Shown in pieces: positions 22,216 through 29,085 of a stretch of DNA of 29,085 nucleotides. A program made the position numbers and the translations under genes. The notes beneath the pieces were generated by a model that saw only the letters and a program-made list of their open reading frames with translations, searched no databases and was not told where the DNA came from. Source of the DNA: Citricoccus sp. WCRC_4 (GTDB lineage Bacteria; Actinomycetota; Actinomycetes; Actinomycetales; Micrococcaceae); contig JAPFFX010000216.1 in assembly GCA_026645375.1 (NCBI GenBank), positions 1-29,085 on the forward strand, given 5' to 3'. Position 1 is the first letter of the stretch, and the number at the start of each line of letters is the position of its first letter.

Positions 22216-23118
22216 ATGACGACCACCGCAGACACCGCAGGCGTTGACGAGTTCAGCGGATACGCGCACCCCGACAAGCTCGTGTCCACCCAGTGGGTCG
22301 CCGATCACCTCCAGGACGAGGACGTCGTGGTCCTGGAGTCCAACGAGGACACGCTGCTCTACAGCACGGGACACATCCCCGGGGCCGTGAAGATCGACTG
22401 GCACACCGAACTCAACGACCCGGTGACGCGCGACTTCATCGGCCCGGAGGAGTTCGCCCGCGTGGTCGGGTCCAAGGGGATCACCCGGGACACCACCGTG
22501 GTGTTCTACGGGGACAAGTCCAACTGGTGGGCGGCCTACGCGCTGTGGGTGTTCACCCTCTACGGTCACCCGGACACCCGCCTGATGAACGGCGGCCGGG
22601 ACAAGTGGATCGCCGAGGGCCGCGAGACCACCCGGGACGTCCCGCAGGTCTCGCCGGCCGAGTACCCGGTCACCGAGCGCGACGACACCACCGAGCGGGC
22701 CTCCCGGGACGACGTCATGGGCCACTTCGGCAAGCCCCTGATCGACGTCCGTTCCCCGCTGGAGTACACCGGCGAGACCACCCACATGGAGGGCTACCCC
22801 CAGGAGGGGACCCTGCGCGGCGGACACATCCCCACCGCGGCGTCCGTGCCGTGGGCGAAGGCCGCCAACGAGGACGGGACCTTCAAGTCCCGCGAGGAGC
22901 TCGAGCAGATCTACACGGTGGACGCCGGCCTCGGCGAGTCCGACGACGTGGTGGCGTACTGCCGCATCGGCGAGCGGTCCTCGCACACCTGGTTCGTGCT
23001 GCGGCACCTGCTCGGCTACGAGAGGGTCCGCAACTACGACGGCTCCTGGACCGAGTGGGGCAACTCCGTGCGCCTGCCCATCGCGGTCGGCGAGGACCGT
23101 GGCGAGCTGCCGCGATGA
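22216..23118 (+). CDS. sseA: Thiosulfate sulfurtransferase (rhodanese)
   Basis: The 300-residue product has two rhodanese domains, the first (about 20-140) inactive and the second (about 165-295) carrying the active-site loop CRIGERSSHTW with Cys249. This loop is typical of the actinobacterial SseA/CysA group. Such enzymes move a sulfane sulfur from thiosulfate or a related donor to an acceptor. The ATG at 22216 follows a modest AAAGG site. It overlaps sufE by four bases, which suggests that the sulfur may be passed on for cluster assembly or general sulfur trafficking; that link is inferred from position. Confidence 0.93.
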   Translation: MTTTADTAGVDEFSGYAHPDKLVSTQWVADHLQDEDVVVLESNEDTLLYSTGHIPGAVKIDWHTELNDPVTRDFIGPEEFARVVGSKGITRDTTVVFYGDKSNWWAAYALWVFTLYGHPDTRLMNGGRDKWIAEGRETTRDVPQVSPAEYPVTERDDTTERASRDDVMGHFGKPLIDVRSPLEYTGETTHMEGYPQEGTLRGGHIPTAASVPWAKAANEDGTFKSREELEQIYTVDAGLGESDDVVAYCRIGERSSHTWFVLRHLLGYERVRNYDGSWTEWGNSVRLPIAVGEDRGELPR

Positions 23119-23615
23119 CCACCACGGCACTCCCCGAGACGCTGAGGGGGATCATCGAGGACTTCCAGTCGGTGCCGGACCCGGAGAAGCTGGAGCTGCT
23201 GCTCGAGTTCTCCGATGAACTCCCCGCGCTGCCGGAACGCTATGCCGGGCACGAGGACGAGATGGAACAGGTCATCGAGTGCCAGTCCCCCCTGTTCCTC
23301 GCCGTCGAGCTCCATGATGCGCAGGACCGGGACCCGCGGTCCCCGGGTGCCGGTCCGGCCTCGCCGGACTCGATCGTGCGCCTGTTCATCTCCGCCCCCC
23401 CGGAGGCGCCGACCTCCCGCGGCTTCGCCTCGGTGCTCGCCCAGGGACTCGACGGACTGTCCGCCGAGACCATCCTGGCCGTCCCGGAAGACCTCTCCTC
23501 CCGGTTGGGCCTGCAGAAGGCCCTGACCCCGCTGCGGCTGCGCGGCATGTCCGCCATGCTGGGCCGGATCAAGCGCAACATCGCCGACCAGCTCGCCGGC
23601 CAGCCCGCGGGGTGA
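23115..23615 (+). CDS. sufE: SufE family sulfur acceptor protein
   Basis: SufE-type proteins accept sulfur from a cysteine desulfurase and pass it to the cluster scaffold. The 166-residue product has the SufE fold, with the conserved cysteine in VIECQSPLF (Cys56), the downstream SIVRLFISAPPEAPTSRGFA and the closing LTPLRLRGMSAMLGRIK. The ATG at 23115 shares ATGA with the sseA stop. Pairing of a rhodanese with a SufE-like protein is common in actinobacteria; its desulfurase partner is not in the window. Confidence 0.93.
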   Translation: MTTTALPETLRGIIEDFQSVPDPEKLELLLEFSDELPALPERYAGHEDEMEQVIECQSPLFLAVELHDAQDRDPRSPGAGPASPDSIVRLFISAPPEAPTSRGFASVLAQGLDGLSAETILAVPEDLSSRLGLQKALTPLRLRGMSAMLGRIKRNIADQLAGQPAG

Positions 23616-24112
23616 CCGGCCGGCCCCGGTCGGCGGCGACGCCGGCCCTGCGCGTCCTGGAGCGGGCCGGCGTCGACCACGAGGTGATCGGCTTCGACTC
23701 CGCGGCCTCGCCGCCGTCGGGGTACGGAACCGAGGCCGCCGAGGTGCTGGGGCTCGAGCCCGCCGAGGTGTTCAAGACACTGATGGTCCAGCTCCCGGAC
23801 GGTACGCTCGCGGCCGCCGTCGTTCCCGTCTCCGGCACCCTGGACCTGCGCGCCGCCGCCGCCGCGCTGGGGGTGAAGAAGGTGGCGCTGGCCGATCCGG
23901 CCGTCGCAGAACGCCGCACCGGCTACGTGGTGGGCGGCATCTCCCCGGTGGGCCAGAGGCACCCGGTCCCGACCGTCGTCGACGCCTCAGCCCTCGACCT
24001 GCCCCGGATCCACGTCTCCGCCGGACAGCGGGGCCTGGAGGTGAGGCTCGCGCCGGAGGACCTGGTGGCGGTGACGTCGGCCGCGGTGGCGAGGATCGCG
24101 GCGTCCCGCTGA
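23612..24112 (+). CDS. ybaK: YbaK/EbsC family aminoacyl-tRNA deacylase
   Basis: The 166-residue protein matches the YbaK editing domain, which frees wrongly charged Cys-tRNA(Pro) and related tRNAs. Seen segments are EVFKTLMVQLPDG with the conserved lysine, AVVPVSGTLDLRAAAAALGVKKVALA, and the family's GYVVGGISPVGQR. The GTG start at 23612 shares GTGA with sufE. A misedited-cysteine enzyme behind two sulfur-handling genes is a suggestive but unproven grouping. It ends 18 bases from the convergent GPP34-like gene. Confidence 0.93.
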   Translation: MTGRPRSAATPALRVLERAGVDHEVIGFDSAASPPSGYGTEAAEVLGLEPAEVFKTLMVQLPDGTLAAAVVPVSGTLDLRAAAAALGVKKVALADPAVAERRTGYVVGGISPVGQRHPVPTVVDASALDLPRIHVSAGQRGLEVRLAPEDLVAVTSAAVARIAASR

Positions 24113-24130
24113 GGCCCCGCGCGAGGACGT

Positions 24131-24886
24131 TCAGTCCAGGGCGGAGGCACCGCCGGTGGTCGCCGTCAGCGCCTCGGCGATCGCGTTCTCGGTGGCCCGG
24201 AGCACCTCGGACACGGAATTCGTGGTGCCGGGGCTGCCCACCGGCGTGAGTGCGGCGGCCCGGATGTGTTCCTTGTCCGAGTCGGGGAACAGCCGGTGCA
24301 GCAGCCGGGTGCTGCGCATCAGGGAGATCAGCGGCCAGGTGACGTCGTCGGCGGGCTGCGCCCCCCGCAGGACCGATCGGAGGGTGTTCTTGAGCTCCTT
24401 CTCGAAGTGCTGGTCCCTCTCCATGTAGCGGGTGCGGTGGAAGACCCACAGCACGATGCTCTCGTCCTCCTCCAGGATCCCGCGCTTGACCAGCGAGGCG
24501 GCCACGGCGTCCCGCAGTGACTGGCGGGAGAAGCGGTTGATCCACTGCTCGGCATCGCGGTGCCGGGTGAAGGCCCGGATGATGTCCCAGACCTGTTCGA
24601 GGGGCCACTCCAGGTGCGTGGTGTGCGCCCACGCCGGGGGGTTGGGGTCGACGGTGAAGACCTGTTCCGGACGGTCGATGCTCTGCACGGTCGTCTGGGT
24701 GACCTTGAGGCGACCGCGGCGGGCCAGGTCGGCCAGTGCAGCACCGGCCAGTCCGAGGCCGACGGTCGGGCCGTCCAGCAGCAGCCGGCCCTTCTCGTCA
24801 TCGAGGCACAGCAGCAGGAAGTACTCGGGGAGGTTCAGGGGACGCTCGGTGAGAGGTTCGTTGGTGTCCTTGATGGCCTCATTCAT
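24131..24886 (-). CDS. GPP34 (GOLPH3/VPS74) family protein
   Basis: The 251-residue product matches the bacterial GPP34 family: LNLPEYFLLLCLDDEKGRLL at the N-terminus, the helix LGLAGAALADLARRGRLKV and the C-terminal TRLLHRLFPDSDKEHIRAAA. Eukaryotic members bind phosphatidylinositol-4-phosphate on Golgi membranes; the role of bacterial members is unknown. The ATG at 24886-24884 overlaps the pgsA stop by 8 bases, and a -10-like CACAAT ends 6 bases upstream, so a leaderless message from its own promoter is also likely. Overlap with a phosphatidylinositol phosphate synthase gene is notable. Confidence 0.85.
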   Translation of the reverse strand: MNEAIKDTNEPLTERPLNLPEYFLLLCLDDEKGRLLLDGPTVGLGLAGAALADLARRGRLKVTQTTVQSIDRPEQVFTVDPNPPAWAHTTHLEWPLEQVWDIIRAFTRHRDAEQWINRFSRQSLRDAVAASLVKRGILEEDESIVLWVFHRTRYMERDQHFEKELKNTLRSVLRGAQPADDVTWPLISLMRSTRLLHRLFPDSDKEHIRAAALTPVGSPGTTNSVSEVLRATENAIAEALTATTGGASALD

Positions 24887-25523
24887 GCCCCCATTGTGCC
24901 GCACGGTCCGAGGCGCTATGTCCCCTTGCCTGGCGGTAGACCGTGGCCACCCGCTGTCCGACCGTGACGGCCGAGGCCAGGGCGAGCAGGATGAGCGCCC
25001 CGGTCAGGACCCAGGGGTCCAGCCCGAGGCCTGTCAGCCCCGCGAAGACCAGGGTGACGACGAGGCGCTCGGCGCGTTCGGCGATCCCCGTGTTCGCGTC
25101 GAAGCCCAGAGATTCGGCCTTGGCCCGGACGTAGGAGACCAGCTGGCCGAGGATCAGGCACGCCGCCGCCGCGATGCCGGCGGTCGCGAGGTCACCGGGG
25201 CCGAAGAACCAGAGCATCAGGCCCAGGAACACCGCTGCGTCCTGCATGCGGTCCAGCGTGGAGTCGAGGAAGCTTCCCCAGGCACCCGGGCTTCCGGCCA
25301 GTCGGGCCATCACGCCGTCCAGGACGTCCGAGAAGATGAACAGGGTGATGACGACCGTGCCCCAGAACAGCTCGCCGACGGGGAACAGCACCAGGGCACC
25401 GAGGACCACGCCCAGGGTGCCCACGATCGTGACGGCATCCGCCGTGACCCCACGGTCCAGCAGGAACCTCGCCAGTGGCGAGAGGATCCGCGTGAACAGC
25501 GTCCTGGCGTGCCGGTTCAGCAT
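24879..25523 (-). CDS. pgsA: Phosphatidylinositol phosphate synthase (CDP-alcohol phosphatidyltransferase)
   Basis: This 214-residue membrane enzyme of the CDP-alcohol phosphotransferase family joins CDP-diacylglycerol to an alcohol phosphate. The signature DVLDGVMARL...GSFLDSTLD gives the four metal-binding and catalytic aspartates (D-x2-DG-x2-AR-x8-G-x3-D-x3-D), and several hydrophobic helices follow. Its position behind thrS and a HIT protein is the conserved actinobacterial place for PgsA, the PI-phosphate synthase that starts phosphatidylinositol and PIM synthesis; the substrate assignment rests on this context. The ATG at 25523-25521 overlaps the HIT stop by one base (TGATG). The acyl- and mannosyltransferase genes that follow pgsA in mycobacteria are not here; a GPP34 gene is. 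Confidence 0.92.
   Translation of the reverse strand: MLNRHARTLFTRILSPLARFLLDRGVTADAVTIVGTLGVVLGALVLFPVGELFWGTVVITLFIFSDVLDGVMARLAGSPGAWGSFLDSTLDRMQDAAVFLGLMLWFFGPGDLATAGIAAAACLILGQLVSYVRAKAESLGFDANTGIAERAERLVVTLVFAGLTGLGLDPWVLTGALILLALASAVTVGQRVATVYRQARGHSASDRAAQWGHE
24893..24898 (-). promoter_or_regulatory. Putative leaderless-type -10 box for the GPP34 gene
   Basis: CACAAT on the minus strand, inside the 3' end of pgsA, ends exactly 6 bases before the GPP34 ATG. The block GGCACAATGGGG is also present at the riboflavin operon promoter. Confidence 0.4.
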
Positions 25524-26172
25524 CAGGTACCGGACCCTCCGGCGGTCGCCGCCTGCCGCGCGTCGAAGGCGGCCTCGGCATCCGCCCAGGCCTCGGCCAC
25601 GACGTTCCGCACGGTGTCCAGGGTGATGGTGATGTTCTTCGTCTGGGCGATGATCGGCAGGAAATTGCCGTCGCCACCCCACCGGGGCACCACGTGCTGG
25701 TGCAGGTGCGCCGCGATGCCCGCCCCGCCGGCCTTGCCCTGGTTCATGCCCAGGTTGAACCCGGTGGCGCCGGAGGTCTTCCGCAGGGCGGTCATGGCGA
25801 TCTGCGCCAGCCGGGCCAGCTCCGCCGTCTCCTCCACGGTCAGGTCGGTGTAGTCCGGCACGTGGCGGTAGGGGCAGATCAGCAGGTGCCCGGCGTTGTA
25901 GGGGTACAGGTTGCACAGCACGTAGGCCGTGGCCCCGCGCGCGACGATGAGGGACTCCTCGTCCGAACGCGTCGGCGCCGCGCAGAACGGGCACGTCGAC
26001 TCGTCCCGGACCTGGTCCTGTCCCCCGCTGACATAGGCCAGACGGTGCGGGTTCCACAGTCGCTGGAAGCCGTCCGGCGTCCCGGCGAGCTGGAAGTCGT
26101 CGGTGAGCGGGCCGCCGTCGGGCCCGGCCTCCCGCTCGGGCGCCGGCTCTCCACGCTGCCCCGGCTGGGACG

Positions 26173-26176
<4 letters not shown>
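25523..26176 (-). CDS. HIT domain protein (histidine triad hydrolase)
   Basis: The 217-residue product has the histidine triad HLHQHVVP (His157, His159, His161) that attacks nucleotide phosphate esters, and a zinc-type pair CPFC at residues 62-65. The segments YVLCNLYPYNAGHLLICPYRH and GFNLGMNQGKAGG place it with the AP4A phosphorylase-like HIT branch found between thrS and pgsA in actinobacteria. About 25 N-terminal residues are disordered. The GTG start at 26176-26174 shares GTGA with thrS. The natural substrate is not known. Confidence 0.92.
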
Positions 26177-28197
<2,021 letters not shown>

Positions 28198-28264
28198 GGG
28201 CCATTCCTCCTTGGTTGGGGCTTCACAGCTGGTGGCATACGGGGGCCACCGCCAGCCACGGGCC

Positions 28265-28270
28265 ATTCTA
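28265..28270 (-). promoter_or_regulatory. Putative -10 box for thrS
   Basis: TAGAAT on the minus strand lies about 67 bases before the thrS GTG. Its first three bases are also the stop codon of the small membrane protein gene. The leader would be about 60 bases and ends in the strong ribosome binding site. No T-box features were seen. Confidence 0.4.
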
Positions 28271-28471
28271 GGGCAGGGCCGCAGGTCGGGCGGCCAGTGC
28301 CAGCACCGCAGCCAGCACGGCTCCACCCCAGGCGAGGGGCACACGCCACCTGGCACCCCGGGTCGGCCCGGGGTCGGGGACAGCCACGGCGCCTGAATCG
28401 GGAGCCGGAGCAGTGGCCGCCTGGTCGTCCGCGAGCGCCTGGTCGTTCGCGAGCGGGCCCTCTGTACTCAT
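28268..28471 (-). CDS. Small single-pass membrane protein, unknown function
   Basis: A 67-residue frame reads MSTEGPLANDQALADDQA at the N-terminus: an acidic, disordered first part followed by a basic turn (RGARWRV) and one hydrophobic helix (PLAWGGAVLAAVLALAA), then a short end. This is the pattern of a small tail-anchored membrane protein. The ATG at 28471-28469 has an AGAGGG site. A longer version from GTG at 28507, with a GGAGGG site, is also possible and would share bases with the stop of a 22-codon frame upstream. I recognise no family. It lies directly before thrS in the same direction. Confidence 0.5.
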   Translation of the reverse strand: MSTEGPLANDQALADDQAATAPAPDSGAVAVPDPGPTRGARWRVPLAWGGAVLAAVLALAARPAALP

Positions 28472-28500
28472 CCCACCCTCTTCTGGACGCCCGGTGAACG

Positions 28501-28569
28501 TCACCACGGATTCCCTCCGCCGGGAGTGGTCCCCTCAACGGTCTTCCTCCGCCAGTGCAGACGCATCAT
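28501..28569 (-). CDS. Possible 22-residue upstream peptide
   Basis: The frame starts with ATG-ATG, 6 bases after a -10-like TATCAAT (28582-28576), as in leaderless messages. It codes a basic N-terminal half (MMRLHWRRKT) and a Gly/Pro-rich end with three threonines in total. Its stop lies within GTGGTGACG, overlapping possible GTG starts of the next gene. It may be a coupling peptide, or chance. Confidence 0.25.
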   Translation of the reverse strand: MMRLHWRRKTVEGTTPGGGNPW

Positions 28570-28639
28570 GGGTCTATTGATAGCGGAGTGCCGTGCAGCG
28601 TGACGGGCCTCGACGTCAGGCAGGGATCCCGAGCAGGCC

Positions 28640-29085
28640 CTAGGCAGCCGCCTCGGGACGCCAGTAGGTGTTGCGGCGGGGGCGCTGGCGAGGATCTCGG
28701 TACGCGGCAGGAATGAACCATGGAACGCCATGGCGCATCGAGATCGTCCACGCCCCCGCGTGGACCGCGTGATGATGGTGCGAGCACAGCAGCACACCGT
28801 TGTCGACGGAGGTGGGTCCGCCGTGTTCCCAGTGCTCGATGTGGTGGGCCTCGCACCACGGCGCCGGAATGGTGCAGCCCGGCGCGGTGCAGCCACCGTC
28901 CCGAGCCGTGATCGCACGGCGAAGCTTCCTCGTGAACAGTCTCCGGGACCGGCCGAGGTCGAGAACCTCACCCTCACCTCCCAGGACGACGGGGATCAGT
29001 TCAGCGTCGCACGCCCAGGCGCGAATGGTGGTGGGGCTGATCTCTCCGGCATATGACGCCGAACTGAACCGGTGGCCCCGGCCGG
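28640..29085 (-). CDS. DUF222 / HNH endonuclease signature protein, C-terminal part
   Basis: A frame open from the right edge ends with TAG at 28642-28640, giving 148 residues. It shows ISPTTIRAWACDAELIPVVL, a turn into RRLFTRKLRRAITARDGGC, and then the HNH-type core: CTAPGCTIPAPWCEAHHIEH, the Asn of SVDNGVLLC and the closing SHHHHAVHAGAWTI. This matches the 13E12-repeat/DUF222-HNH family, often present in many copies in actinobacterial genomes and of unclear function. Codons such as CAT, ATT, CTT and CCT are more frequent than in nearby genes. The N-terminal DUF222 part lies outside the window. Confidence 0.93.
   Translation of the reverse strand, partial: GRGHRFSSASYAGEISPTTIRAWACDAELIPVVLGGEGEVLDLGRSRRLFTRKLRRAITARDGGCTAPGCTIPAPWCEAHHIEHWEHGGPTSVDNGVLLCSHHHHAVHAGAWTISMRHGVPWFIPAAYRDPRQRPRRNTYWRPEAAA

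Noticed and set aside
28198..28267. A T-box riboswitch before thrS
   Set aside because: The leader is only about 60-70 bases, with no T-box consensus bulge, specifier loop or terminator.

Overview
The window is about 29 kb of very GC-rich, gene-dense DNA from an actinobacterium. The gene families and their order (HGxxPAAW protein-trpC-trpB-trpA-lgt, RibM-ribD-ribE-ribBA-ribH behind an FMN riboswitch, def-fmt-rsmB-rpe, thrS-HIT-pgsA) fit Micrococcaceae (Kocuria, Micrococcus, Citricoccus or Arthrobacter relatives). I cannot name a species from the sequence. Most genes lie on the minus strand, start with GTG almost as often as ATG, and overlap their neighbours by 1-8 bases. This is core-chromosome housekeeping DNA: I see no insertion sequence, prophage or CRISPR array.

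Layout from left to right. 1-7266 (minus) holds the tryptophan region with the last histidine step. hisI, trpE and a Trp-associated membrane protein form one unit. A second unit carries the HGxxPAAW membrane protein, trpC, trpB, trpA and lgt, followed by the start of what is probably gltB. 7306-7962 (plus) is a divergent DinB-like TIGR03085 gene. 7971-10814 (minus) runs hisE, hisG, hisF and a GNAT acetyltransferase whose best start is CTG. 10883-15365 (minus) is the riboflavin operon: FMN riboswitch, RibM transporter, ribD, ribE, ribBA, ribH. 15461-20175 (minus) is an overlapping chain of a RecB-like PD-(D/E)XK protein, def, fmt, rsmB and rpe. 20333-20742 (plus) has four tRNA genes (Gly-Cys-Val-Gly) and a strong terminator. 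20835-21971 (minus) is zapE, divergent from a plus-strand set sseA-sufE-ybaK (22216-24112). 24131-28471 (minus) runs a small membrane protein, thrS, a HIT protein, pgsA and a GOLPH3/GPP34-like gene. The right edge (28640-29085, minus) is the C-terminal part of a DUF222/HNH endonuclease.

How the genes work together: TrpE, TrpC, TrpB and TrpA cover four tryptophan steps, while trpD, trpG and trpF are not in the window. HisE, HisG, HisF and HisI cover the ATP-PRPP, PRATP/PRAMP and cyclisation steps of histidine synthesis, while hisA, hisB, hisC, hisD and hisH lie elsewhere. The rib operon covers riboflavin synthesis plus uptake and is probably shut off by FMN. def and fmt are the two enzymes that add and remove the N-formyl group at translation start. 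pgsA makes phosphatidylinositol phosphate, and the overlapping GPP34-like gene belongs to a family whose eukaryotic member binds phosphatidylinositol-4-phosphate.

No wholly new defence or mobile system is visible. The most interesting points are the apparent CTG start overlapping hisF, the pgsA/GPP34 coupling, the nuclease-like protein heading the def-fmt unit, the two tRNA-Gly copies that differ only at position 32, and a terminator-like hairpin between the tRNA promoter and the first tRNA.
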